Part shown: positions 10,674 through 22,849 of the stretch, one piece after another
Layout of the letters: the number at the start of each line of letters is the position of its first letter
How positions within the stretch are numbered: position 1 is the stretch's first letter
Assembly (NCBI GenBank): GCA_947568835.1
Contig: OX387604.1
Span: 12,987,076-13,051,075 of the forward strand
DNA length: 64,000 nt
Direction of reading: 5' to 3'
From: Protonemura montana
Lineage: Eukaryota; Arthropoda; Insecta; Plecoptera; Nemouridae
The notes under the pieces: model-generated
Seen by the model: only the letters and a program-made list of their open reading frames with translations
What the model was told of the DNA's origin: nothing
The model's database searches: none
Program-made: the position numbers and the translations under genes

Positions 10674-13600
10674 TCATGAGAAGCAAACGGAACCAATTTC
10701 AAGCCAAAAGCTTTGGTCGGGTTGCCCAATGTCTCTAACAGACACATCCAATATCGGTAACCGAACTGCTTTATCTGTTGAATATGTAATCACTGTTTTG
10801 GCCCACTCGGATTTCTTGAACTGAAAAAACGATATCACATATATTATAAACAATTATTACTTACAAATAGCTTTTTTATAATTTCCAGTATCCCATGCAT
10901 GTGGGTAGGTTCTTTTCTCCCATTTGAGAAGGTCGATAATTAGATAGGTCTGCTTATTTCTCAAGGTATGGCTCTCAATTTAATTAGCATAGGTAGTGAA
11001 CTAGTTATAACAACTCCACTCACCCTGCACTCATCTTCTGAAACCTCGTATCGGTACCTCTGGTTTCCTCGGGGCGTAATTTCAGCATCGTTCCAAGCCA
11101 AGAGCTTCAGACCTTTACGGTAAGTCCTTTTAACGGCATCGAAGTACGCAACCGAATTCTTGCAATGGTACGTCAAATTTTGAGTTGCTTGCGAAGAAAG
11201 TAACTGGAGGAAGCCAAGTTGGTTGCTGTCTGCTTTGTATGTTATCTAAAAGGTAATACAAAAATGCAATTTTAATATACTTGTCCATCCCCTCAATTTG
11301 AATACCCAAGGAAAAATGTTCTAGCCAGAAACAAAAAACACAGTGTGCAACACTGATTAAAAATACCAAACATGATAGAAATATTTATCTTTGTTCCATG
11401 GCAACAACATACCTTCATGCCCCCTTCAACCTCACCAACCCAAACATCTTGCTCTTCACCCACATATGTAATCTCAGGTGTTCGCTCGGGTTTAGAAAGA
11501 ACGCAAGTAGCCTTCTTCTCCATATCACAGTGGACCATAATGGCATCCCTTGTATCACCTTCATTAGGATCAATCCAATATTCACCTAAAATACACATTT
11601 GCGAGAATTAGAAAACATAGATTAAAATCACAGGAGTGAAAATGTATGATTCCAGTTTTAAATCTAGCAAAAATTGTACCACTTGGTAGGTTAGGGTAAG
11701 CAACGTTTATGTCTCTGCATGTTTTTCCTGGCGAGTTCTGTTGTCCATCTGGTTTGCGGAAGCGTTCGAATGATGCCTTGAGATGGTTGTAAGCTTGAAG
11801 TACCAGTTCTCGGCGTTCCTCTTCGGTGATATCCTTACCAAATATTCGAGCGGGTTCATCACCACTTAACGAGTCTGGGCCCTTGAAAGATAGAAATCAA
11901 CCACATTTCAAATAGGTGGATTACAAATGTTAAAACAACATTGAGACTCTTGTCTTCATCTTTCCTAACTTTGTCTTAAGTTTTCTAATACACAATAACA
12001 AAAATGGTACGCATTGAATGCTATGTAGACAATTTATCAGTTTGAAGAGAATAAAAGTTTAGCAAGTTGAATATAGAGAATTGAGATTGATTTGTTTATT
12101 ATTTTCAATCAAGGTTCATTTAAAATCATGGCCTGGTAGTTGTTTTCCTTGGTACTGTTGGTATGAGATATCAATTTAGTCCAGCTTTCACCCCTGATTA
12201 TAATTATGAAACGTAAGGGAAAGGTTACTTATTTAAAGAGTTTTTTACTTTTTTTTATCAATGCCGGTTATTGTTTCCATTCAGAACACAATTTTAAATC
12301 AAATTTCAATCAAATAAATTGAAATAAGGAGAATATTGAGTTATTTGTACCTTATTTTGACCCTGTCCAAGCAAAGCAGCCAGAGCAGCGGCATCATATC
12401 CCAAGGGCTCTCCGGGTGGACCAGGAGGTCCGGGAGGTCCGGGAGATCCGTTCTGCCCGTGTTTGCCTGAGTCTCCAGGAGGACCTCTAGACCCAGGAGG
12501 TCCAGAGATGCCCTGAGGCCCAGGATTTCCATCTCGTCCAGAAGTACCTGATAAGAGACAATACCTTATAAAGCACAAAATTCATCCACATCTTTGGAAT
12601 AACATGATCTAAAAAGTCAAAATGCTATTAATCTAGGTACAATATCAAAATCCACACACTTTTACATCATATATTTTGCCTCCATTTTCAGAAAATTTTA
12701 CCATAGGTTACAATTTACAAAAGATTGAAAAGATGTGCGCAAAAAAAATATTTCGAGTACAATATTTCTTGAAAATTTGTATCCTGCTTCAATTTATTTC
12801 TAAGTCTCATTGATCATCTTTATTAATAACTTTACTATTGCTATTGATTTAATTGCATTTTCCAAAGTCATTGGGTTTTTTGGTAAGTCATTGGCAAGTT
12901 TCCAACATTTTAAATATTGAATTCAATTATATAATTTGTGTTTTAAGAAAAAATTAAGCCTTTCACTGGGTATGTAGGTAATTTAGATGAGTCTCGTCTA
13001 ACAGTTTGCATAACGTGTGAAGAACAACAATGTTTACCTTTGGTTCCTGATTCACCATCCTTTCCTGGCAATCCAGGACTGCCTGTCATTCCCTTTTCTC
13101 CTGAAAGACCCTGTGCGCCGGAGAGTCCTTGAAGGCCCATGAGACCACGGTGTCCTTTGGATCCGATCGGACCTGCCTCTCCACGGTCACCCTTGCCACC
13201 TTCAGGTCCGTTTGGTCCAGGCTTTCCTCGCCCGCCCTAGACAACACAAAATGTGTTAGACAAAAATAAAATAAAATAAAAACATAGGTAAACCAAGAAT
13301 AAAACGCTCACCATAGGTCCTTCTACTCCCTGAGGTCCAGTTTCTCCACGAAGGCCTCTCTCGCCGGTGGAGCCGGGCTGACCGTTTTGCCCTGGAGGAC
13401 CCTGGAAAATAAATGAAGGACACAAATTTAAAATAAAGGAGGTCTTGCTTAATAGTGTGCATCTTTACACTCTAAGGAATAAACAGTATAAAGTCTATTA
13501 CTTTTCATCTATCGGTTAATATTTATTGAGATAAAGCGAAGAAAAGGCCAAAGTCAATTACAGGTAAGCCAGGTGCTCCAGATGGTCCAAGTCCTCCCGG

Positions 13601-16600
13601 CGACCCAATCGGGCCCTTGTCTCCGGGTCTACCTGCGATTCCAATTGGTCCTGATTTGCCTGAAGGCCCTTCGGGCCCCTGTTCACCCATGGGCCCATTA
13701 GGTCCAGGGGGTCCACTCAAGCCTTGGGCACCTGGTGGTCCTTCGTTTCCAGATTTTCCAGGAGGTCCTGTTTCACCCTAAAAACAAATGTTGTTGATAT
13801 CAAGTTCTTATAAAACCTGTTTTAAGGTTTTGACATTGCACCTGACACAAAGCTTTTCTACTGACGTTGTCTTTCACAGTCTTTTAATTAAGCTTAGTAC
13901 ATTATTCCGACCTGAATATTTCCATTTATAAGAAGGTTCTCATAAACAAGAAATTGATATATTACAATCCCTGACTTTCAGCGAAAAGTACAGCAACTGC
14001 CTAATGTACTTACAGCAGACCCTCTCAGTCCCCTGACGCCAACTGCGCCTGAAGGGCCTGGCAAGCCCGGCAATCCACGGTCACCCGACGGCCCCTGAGG
14101 ACCTGGTTGTCCTGACTGGCCCGTCGGACCTTCTGAACCCGAGTCTCCTTTAGGACCCTCCAAACCAGGGGCTCCTGGCTGCCCCTGAGGTCCTGGATTT
14201 CCAACACGACCAGTGTCACCATGAGATCCCTTTATGCCAGGGATTCCTGCGATTCCTGGAGGACCTATAGCACCTGGTTGACCCTGATAAAATTGAACAA
14301 TTCACTGTATAAAAATTGTCATACAAAGATCTATGAAGTCCATTTGGCAAAAACTAGTACAATATAATTAATTTTAAAAAATAAAATAAAATGACATACT
14401 GCTAAGCCTGGCTCTCCTGGCCTTCCTGGAGCTCCCATTAAGCCAGAATCTCCTCTAGTTCCAGCTTCTCCTCTTGCTCCTTTCAATCCTGATAGACCAA
14501 CAAGACCAGCTGGTCCTGGTTCTCCAGGAGATCCCACAGACCCTGAACTCCCTTGGTCACCCTTCATTCCATTAAAACCTCGCTCTCCTTTGGTTCCTGC
14601 CGCTCCTGCTTGTCCTTGGGGGCCTGGGAAACCTTGAAGCCCCTGTGGTCCTGTCGGTCCTCGTTCCCCTGGGCCTCCGGACGCTCCGGGCTCTCCGGCC
14701 GGGCCAGGAAGACCTGTGTCTCCTCGTTCAGCTGGTTCTCCTGGAGGTCCCTGAGAGCCCACTTGGCCCTGTGGTCCCCTTTCTCCTTGCCGACCTAATA
14801 ATAGCAAAAAATAAGCATGTTTATCAAAGCTGAGATGGCTGATAGGTATTGGAGGCTGAGATACTGCCCAGCTAACTCAACCACCTTCCTTATGCAGTGT
14901 CATAAAAGTAACTTTACAATTAAAAGCTGCACTTAAGCTCACAGTTCTCCCAGTTTTTTAAAACAAAATTAGTCAGGCCCAATTAAAAATAATATAAGAC
15001 ATAATAATTAATTTAAAAGTGTATCTTAACAATATTACCAGGTGGTCCTTCTGGACCCACCGGGCCAAATGAACCACGTTCTCCTTTTTCTCCCGATGCT
15101 CCAGGTGGGCCTCTTAATCCAGGTAAACCAACTAATCCAGAAGGTCCAGAGTGTCCCTTGTCTCCTTTTCCTCCCGGCGAGCCCTGGGAAATAAACCCAG
15201 CAATTCCTTCAAATAAAAATTCTGTTAAGCCATTAACATTATTGTTATTCCATAGCACACAAAAAAACATCCAAAATTTCAATCACTTTTCACCTGCGAG
15301 TGGTTAAGTGGTGGCTTTCTAAGACGAATTATTTGTATTGTAAGGGAATTATATAATTTCTTTTTTTATATAGCTACCACGTATTTTCAGTGTTTCGAGG
15401 TAGTTTTGATATGCAAAATTCAAATGTTTTAAAAATAGTCTATCTACTTTTTTTTTATTCAACTGATTTTTCTTGTACTAATCTAAACTTCCTGTTAATA
15501 AAAAAAAGTGTCGTGTGTCATTAAATTTTTTTAATGTATTAATAAAAATTCCGATTCACTTTTGCAATACATTACGACCTATTCAGCAAAAATAAATAAA
15601 TAAATAAATAAAATAACTTGCATATATTTTTTAATTTGTTATTAAATTATATAGTTATATAGTTAATTTATATTTTTTTAAATGTTAATTAATTATAAAA
15701 ATACTGATTATTCTCAAAAAAGACAAAAATGCAAAAAAAGTACCCGTGATAATTGGGGAATTATTTTTTTTTAAAAAAGTAAGAAACAAAACACCAATAT
15801 AGTATTTTGAACAGGCATTCTATTGATGAGTTTTCTATAAAAGTATGTGGATATGAGTTACCGCTGGTCCATCAGATCCCTGCGAGCCTGCTTCCCCTCG
15901 AGGTCCAGTAGATCCTGGAGGACCGACGGAGCCCCTCTCACCAGGGAATCCTCGATCACCTCGCGATCCCGCTGCTCCCGGAATCCCGGAAGGACCCTGA
16001 ATTCCAGCCTCTCCATCCTTGCCTGGAGAGCCAGGATTGCCCGGCACACCGGGAAGACCCTGGATTCAACATCAAATGATTGAATTATATTTTAAAGCCT
16101 TCAGAACTAACTCGAAAATTAGTAATTCAATACCATTCCAAAGGTCTGGCACTCTAGTCTTCATTGCTACGGAGATTTCAGGGCTTACAAAGATGATACA
16201 AATCATTGGACGAGAGCAGAATTATTTGCACCTACATTCAATTGATTGGACCACTTAAGTTAAACAACAATGTACTGAATCATGAAATGGTTGTGTTACT
16301 GGTATTAAAATTACCTTCAACAGCTGATTTTCCTAGATTTTCAATTTTTTGGATTCATAGGGGGCTAGGAATGAATCCCAGCCATGACAGCAATTTGTGT
16401 TGTATATTGCCAGAGCAAAATACACCAGCAGACTGGATTAATAATTTTCATCACAATAATTGTATCATAGAATAAAGTAACCATTATTCAATGCTTAGAT
16501 CTGTGTCACAGAGAACAAAAAGAAGTCAAAAATAGGGTAAAATGTTACCTGGAAGCCTGTAGGACCAACAGGGCCAGGGCCACCCCTCTCGCCATCAGTA

Positions 16601-19600
16601 CCAGCTGGGCCTGGAGGGCCTTGTATTCCAGGGGCCCCTTCTTTGCCAGAATCACCTCTAGGGCCTGGAGGGCCTGGAGGTCCAGAGTCTCCATCTTTAC
16701 CAGCATCACCCTACAAGAAGCAAACACTTTTAGGGAGAGGCAACCTTTTCTGTTAAAATTACGTCGCAGCCTACATCTTGATGGCTGTATGGCGGTGGAA
16801 TTCACTAAAACAGCTGATTAGTGACAACCAAGAGCGACCGAGAGAAAGATAACAAAAATAAGTTTAAAAATGTGAAATGTAGGAAAAAAGCCAACGAGAT
16901 TTGAATGCAACGAATGCTTTGAAGCCAGAAGCCTCCCTGATCTCGTATTCGTTTGCACTGTCCAGTTTCTAAGTGTGCAGAGTGAATTATATTGGATGAA
17001 AACTGAAAAGCAACTGAAAATCGATTGGAATTCATAGAATAATTTCTGAACAAGTACTTAAAAGTGTGTTATACGGACCGTGAAACCTTTGTCTCCCGGT
17101 ATGCCCAAAGGTCCAGGCAAACCTTGAAGACCCTGGACTCCCTGCTCGCCTGGCTTTCCATCCGCCCCCGCGATTCCTCGCTCTCCAGGGTTCCCTGTTT
17201 TTCCGGCAGGACCGGTGCGACCTTGAACGCCTCTCAAGCCTTGAAGACCTGGTGGTCCTGGTCTTCCAGGATCTCCGGAAGAGCCCTTGATTCCTTGAGG
17301 ACCAAGTGGCCCACGATCTCCATTTTGTCCTTGGTGAGAAGAGTAATGGTGTTAGCACAACCTTCATAAAGGGCATTGTTTGAATATAGATCGAAAACTG
17401 TCAAGAAAATAGAGGGTATGGACTGATTTACAAAGCTTACAAGTAGCTATATAGTAAAACATTTCTTACGAAGTATAAAAACGTGTGTAAGACGTTGTTT
17501 GGGGAAATATCAGCAGCAGACTGCAAATACCTTTGAGTCCAGCTGCTCCATCAGGTCCCGGTAATCCCCGCCCTCCAGGTGCTCCCCTCTCTCCGGGAGG
17601 TCCACCTGGACCGTCTGGACCTCGCAGACCTCTCTTCCCTCTCTTTCCCTCTGAGCCGACCGGACCGGGTAAACCCCGTGGCCCGGGAGTGCCCAGCTCG
17701 CCCTTCATTCCCGACTCTCCCTTGAATCCCCGCTCGCCTGCAGTTCCCTAAACATGGTCGAAAATACTACATTAAATATAGCATATTTTCAGCTTCTTGC
17801 CTACTCAAACCTGGTGCAATTAAAAAAAGTGACAGATTTTTCTGTTTGCAAAACATCATATCCAATAACAATTATCGTGTATCTTGACTAGAACGTAGCC
17901 GAAATACTGCAGCACTGACAGTGACATGCAATGGTTGAGCCAACATTGTTTTTAAAACGGAAATTATTGAAAGTTCCGTTCTCAACACATACACGACCCA
18001 GACAAATTACGCACCGGACTTCCTTTCACACCTGCCGCTCCAGGATTTCCTGCTACTCCAGCGATCCCTCGAGCCCCAGGGAAACCAGGAGGACCTGACA
18101 CACCAGTAGAGCCAGGACTTCCCTTTTCTCCAGGCGAGCCGTCCTTGCCAGGACCGCCGGCTAATCCTGATTCACCGGGCTGACCTGGGCGACCTGATTC
18201 ACCTGTAAATGATGCGCAAAAAAAACGAGTGAAATTAGATGTTCAGAAAAACACTTTTCATCCGTCTCAAACCTTCTCATGATGTGGTCATACCTCTTGG
18301 CCCTTGCAGCCCTTGGCTTCCTTTAGGACCAATGCCTCCTAAGTCGCCCTTATTTCCTGGACTGCCCGGGAAACCAGGAGCACCAGGCTTTCCAATTGCA
18401 CCCTGAATATAAAAAAATACACATAAGTTAAGTTACCAATACATTAGCTCGTGAAATCAATCACCAACTACCTAGATACTTTTAGATAGATATTATTTAG
18501 ATTATATAGTTTTGATAAGATAACTCAAATCTGTAAAGCAGTTCCGAAAGAAAAAAACTTACAGATTGTCCAGGAGGTCCAGCAATTCCGTCGATTCCTC
18601 TCAATCCTGGGGGTCCCGGAGGTCCTTCTCGTCCACGTTCGCCGCGGGGCCCTGCACTTCCCTAAACAATAATAATTGTACACAAATAAATTCCCTGTGC
18701 ACCTGCAATCCAAAAGACTGACTCGATAAATAATTATTGGTTCCCTTCACGCTTAGTATTGGTGCAGTTTTGGTACCCCACAACCCCCAAGAAAGCAGCA
18801 AAGGACGTCGCAATAAGAGTAACATGCTTTTCTTTAGGTATATTTATATTTCATATGTAATAAGGGATACTTTGTAGTGGATTAGGCACAGGCCAAGCCG
18901 GTCCCGTCCTGTAGCCTACCAATCACTAATGACAGTCACAAATATAAAACAACTACAATCTACACATACCATTTGTCCGACTGGTCCAATAGGTCCTGCA
19001 GTGCCAACTGAACCCTTTTCCCCAGAGGCCCCCTGATCGCCCTTAGCACCATCGATACCAGGAAATCCTCGGTGTCCCTTTATTCCAGGAAGTCCAGGCA
19101 TTCCAGGTAATCCTCTTGTTCCCGCAGGCCCTGCTGAACCAGGCTGACCACTGTCCCCATCCTCGCCTGTTTCACCCTGTGGAAATCAACAAAAATGTAT
19201 AAATTAAAAAAATAGGATCGAAAAACATTGAAATGATACTTCAAAATCAGTTCGGAATGTCTTATGCTTGCTTTCTACATAAACAAATTGAGAATAGCCC
19301 CATGTTTTTCTCATCAACTTGGAAAAATTGAATTCAATCTTTGATTCAGTTAGGCAAAATACATTTTGTCGCTGTACATGAGTAAGTACCAAACTTACAT
19401 CTTTGCCTGGTAACCCTGGAAGTCCCCGAGGGCCAGCGACCCCAGGAGTGCCAATAGGCCCTGAATCTCCAGGCTCTCCTCTTGTTCCCTGGAATCCTTG
19501 GGGACCAGGAGATCCAGAGGGTCCGGGGGGGCCTCGTGGTCCAACTGGCCCAACCTGTGCTTGTAAGTATGCAAACGAGTCTGGAGCATAGAGGCCAGCC

Positions 19601-22600
19601 ACCCCTCCAGATGACGGTCCCTTTTCACTTCCCGCTTGTGATAGAGCTAGTTGATGGTAGTATGACGAGACCTGCAAGTAAATAGCCAACATTTGTTCAT
19701 CAAGTTTCAGTTTCACAGTCTACATAATAAGTCATATAATCATTTACAGTCAGTGTTTTGATTGCTAGAGCATTGAAATATCGATACTAAATCAGATTGT
19801 TATGGAGAGGGTTAATAGGAACGTTTGGTCACTTTGGTAATTTTCCAAACAGATATTATGAGTGCAAATACTAGTAGGTCCCACTGTGTATCCCAAGGAT
19901 CCAACAGAGCTTACGGAACAAGAAACACCAATATCATTGGACTGTGGCCATGAAATATTTACTTACGTCGGGTGCTTGGCCGGGTGGTCCAGGACTGCCT
20001 GGTATTCCTGGTGTTCCTGGTGATCCAGGATATCCTGACTCTCCAGGACGGCCAGTCTCTCCAGTATTGCCACTTTCACCCTAAAACAAGGGTTGAAAAA
20101 AGGTTAAGCTTAATCCCCCCCCACCCCATAAAAGCATTTGATCTATTCTCGTATGCTCACTCTAGGCCCAGGCAATCCAATGGTGTCCACAGGTGAGGCC
20201 TCAGCTGCTTTAACACCGCGGCCCAAATCAGGTCTTGATGGAAGGACTGTGTGCAACGGCAGATCTTCCTCGACATCTTCATTTGCACAGATCGGACAGC
20301 ATTCACCAAGAGGGATATATTGTTGCGTTCCACACTCCAGCTTTGCACATTCCACTCCTTGGCAAGACTTGCCTGAAAATAATAATGTATTACAAAAAGT
20401 AAATTATGATTTCTAAACTATAGCAATCGTAGGTGTACGCATTTGTTACAAATTTCAACCAATTTAGGGGAACCATCACCATTCATTTAGAAATTGATGA
20501 TATTTTTTATAGCTTGTGGTGGTGATTTTCAAAGGTCACAGATCCTAAAGAATCAAATACGCTGTGCGGTGGGGGTCATTTATAAATCACCTTGATTCGC
20601 TTATCTGTCTAAATTCCAATCAACACGATCAGAGTACTACATTTTGAATGTGAATTCAATCACCTTCAAATTCAAGAAGCCAATTCACAGTCCAACTTAG
20701 CCTAAAACATGCTTTCAATTGAAATCGGACATATTTCGATATCAATAGCCGCAGTGAACACAATTGAAAATTGGTGAAACTGGCGGGCGCGTGCCAATTG
20801 CATGAAAATACACTTGTGCTCGTTATTAAAGTGTAAGTGCCATACCAACCATTGACGCCAATACTGATTGGTTGATTGATTTGTGGTGTTTAATGACGCA
20901 CTGTTTTGACATCTGGCCATGCGGCGCTGGTCTAATGGAGTCGGTGAATGAGTGGATGATGATGAGGGTGATGATGAACCTAACTTAGCCTAGGAGGGAG
21001 GAGGGGAAACGCAGTGCTGGCACGTAGCTTACTCCTGTCGAAGAGCACCAAGGGGACCACCGGCTTAACGTCTCTTCCGAAGGACGGTACGACTCGAATA
21101 ACATGATTCCTCCACAAGTCCATGCTGTCGAGAGGTTGATAAGCAAGGCGAATGAAGTTACTGTACTAACTTCCATCCCTCCAACCTCTCTCTCGAACAG
21201 AACTGGTCACGTGTATGACGGTCACCCATCCAATACCTGACTTGGCGCAGTGTTGCTTAACATCGGTGATCTCACGAGAACCGGTATTTCTTAACGCGCC
21301 AAACCGTTCGGTTAATACTGATTCGTCGACAAATTATAATGCTAAAAATTTTGGGGGATAGAGAGTGCATGCTGCCAATTATTGTAAAAAGTCCTATCAA
21401 TTTGATCATTATGCTCTCCGTGTAAACGAACTGCGAGTCCATAGGTTAAAGATCACCCACAGAAACACTCGACACATTAAATTTGCGTTACATAAGATTG
21501 AAATAATCAAAATCAAGTTTTTAATCAAATCTATTTGGGTAACTGTAAATCTCATTCATTGTGCATGTTTAATAAAATAGACAAGATTGAAAATGTTAAT
21601 GAACTGCAGCTGCAATTCTCACTTGTAGCATCATCAAATTAGCAAATAAATCTAAGGGTTATATGAATAGTGCAGTTTATAGGCGCGTAAATCTTTTGAT
21701 CATTTTGCACCTCATCTGAAGATTCTGTCAAAAGTTTCTTAATCAGGCAATTTCACAAAGGTTACCTGATCTGCAAGACTCCTGGCTGATACAGTCCACT
21801 CTGCCGTTAGTGCAAGTACATGTGGTACAAGAATCTGGTGACCACGTCTCGCCATCATCGTACTTTGTATTCTCAAATGTGCACGAAAGTGGACCTGATT
21901 AATGCAGGGCAAAAGCAAGGCAACTTTAAACGGAGGTAGACAATTTCTTGGTGCAGAGCAAAAATTACTAAAAAGTGTATGCTAAAGAAAAATCAGTGCT
22001 ATTCAAATTCCGTCGAGGCACACATGTCGATGAACGCTTGTAGCAGAATTTACCTCTGGACACGGGAGACACGCGAGATTCTGGAGCACTTGTCACAAAA
22101 GACCGAATAGGCGTCACTGGAGATGCTACTGGAGTTGGTGCGGGTGATGGCTTGGTGGGGACGGGTCTCACATCCTCTTAAAAAAAAAACACGCGCACAC
22201 ACACACACACACCAAATATATAAACACACGTCAATCAAGTGCTTTAGTGATGGTTTTTAGACTCATGTGTACTTGATTTATCCTTAGCACAAGTTTTTAG
22301 AAAAACTATTTGAACTGGGGTTTGCATTCAAAACCCAGTTCAAATAGTTTTTCTAAAAAGTGCTCAAGTCATTAAACTCATTGTTTTTGTTTTATAAATG
22401 ATAAGAAGTAATTGTAAAGGGTGAAAGAGTAAGGAGTTTTTACCGACTTCGTCTCCTTCCTCCTGTGAATCTGTCTCAACCTCTACCGCCGGTGTCGGTT
22501 TCCTTGGTGGTAAAGAGGCCGGAGAGGATCCAGGGACTATGGTAGTTGACTTTCCTGTGACCAGAGCATTAATTTTAACATCTAACGTAAAAATTAGTAA

Positions 22601-22848
22601 ATTTTCTACGGATGTCCACATTCAGAGGGTCTTTTAACAGGTAAAAAAATATATATGCATGACTCACCGTTTTCCGCATCATAATCATAATAATCACCAT
22701 CGTAGTTATAGTCCCCTTCATAGTTGTTCGAATTGTCTGGCTGGCTGGGCTGTTGGGCTTGTGGTCTGCGACGTCTTTGGGAACGTGCGCTAGAAGAGCA
22801 TATGAGGGCCGCTAAAAAAAGCGCCCCTAACACCCATTGGTGGCGCAT
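10674..22848 (-). CDS. Fibrillar collagen alpha chain (VWC - triple helix - COLFI), 1609 aa, complete
   Basis: Secreted procollagen chain that should trimerise into banded extracellular fibrils. I assembled 26 in-phase exons: 22848-22668, 22554-22444, 22176-22054, 21894-21766, 20372-20161, 20080-19967, 19671-19399, 19176-18970, 18661-18563, 18402-18294, 18202-18015, 17747-17531, 17329-17079, 16710-16549, 16059-15862, 15183-15039, 14794-14400, 14283-14014, 13777-13562, 13401-13312, 13236-13038, 12547-12351, 11881-11680, 11585-11413, 11245-11024, 10820-10674. In order: signal peptide ([20 protein letters not shown]), an Asp/Tyr-rich segment, VWC domain (residues about 139-212, ending GECCPIC), short helix (247-287), telopeptide, major Gly-X-Y helix 331-1344, telopeptide, COLFI propeptide (about 1395-1609, ending [12 protein letters not shown]). 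The helix is 1014 residues, as in vertebrate fibrillar chains. Exons of 162, 216 and 270 bases keep the ancestral 54-base unit. One Gly position is Ala (928). The donor of exon 13 (GTCCGT) is unusual. Confidence 0.96.
15588..15613. repeat. (AAAT)n microsatellite in collagen intron
   Basis: About six tandem AAAT units lie in the 678-base intron between collagen exons 15 and 16 (15184-15861). That intron is extremely AT-rich and holds nothing else I can name. Confidence 0.85.
20373..21765 (-). other. Largest collagen intron, splitting the VWC domain
   Basis: This 1393-base intron separates the two exons that encode the VWC domain. Its only recognisable content is the 5S-derived SINE at 20988-21312, in the same orientation as the collagen gene. 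The remainder is AT-rich without open frames of note. Confidence 0.85.
20988..21312 (-). mobile_element. 5S-rRNA-derived SINE (SINE3-like), copy 2
   Basis: Read on the minus strand, the first 100 bases closely follow 5S rRNA: GGTTCTCGTGAGATCACC, GTTAAGCAACACTGCGCC, then GGTATTGGATGGGTGACC. These cover the regions of the internal control region (box A through box C) that TFIIIA and TFIIIC use for pol III transcription. The remaining 200 bases match the body of the copy at 3591-3890, including a shared GACGTTAAG(C/A)CGGTGGTCC block. The pol III boxes are better kept here than in copy 1, so this copy is younger or less decayed. It sits inside a collagen intron in the sense direction. Confidence 0.85.
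22180..22212. repeat. A-run plus (CA)n next to collagen exon 3 acceptor
   Basis: A run of As at 22180-22189 and a (CA)n tract at 22196-22212 lie directly upstream, on the transcribed strand, of the acceptor of collagen exon 3. The pre-mRNA would therefore have a GU repeat and a U tract in place of an ordinary pyrimidine tract. Confidence 0.9.
22286..22364. repeat. Inverted repeat (hairpin) in collagen intron 2
   Basis: The left arm at 22286-22323 and right arm at 22330-22364 are reverse complements. They include an uninterrupted 26-base match starting TTTTTAGAAAAACTATTTG, a 3-base bulge near the outer end and a loop of about six bases. The structure resembles a fold-back or MITE-like remnant. 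Related but diverged sequence is seen near 25171-25260 and 34641-34720. Confidence 0.85.
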
Positions 22849-22849
22849 A

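Noticed and set aside
14553-14833. Plus-strand frames opposite the collagen exons
   Set aside because: They are antisense to Gly-X-Y coding sequence and are open only because of its repetitive, stop-poor codons.
20988-21312. A functional 5S rRNA gene
   Set aside because: Only the central part resembles 5S rRNA; the flanking stems are not intact and the sequence continues into a body shared with a second dispersed copy, so a SINE fits better.
22286-22364. A microRNA precursor
   Set aside because: The stem is almost perfectly paired with a very small loop and has sequence relatives in the window, which points to a fold-back repeat; small-RNA data would be needed to revive the idea.
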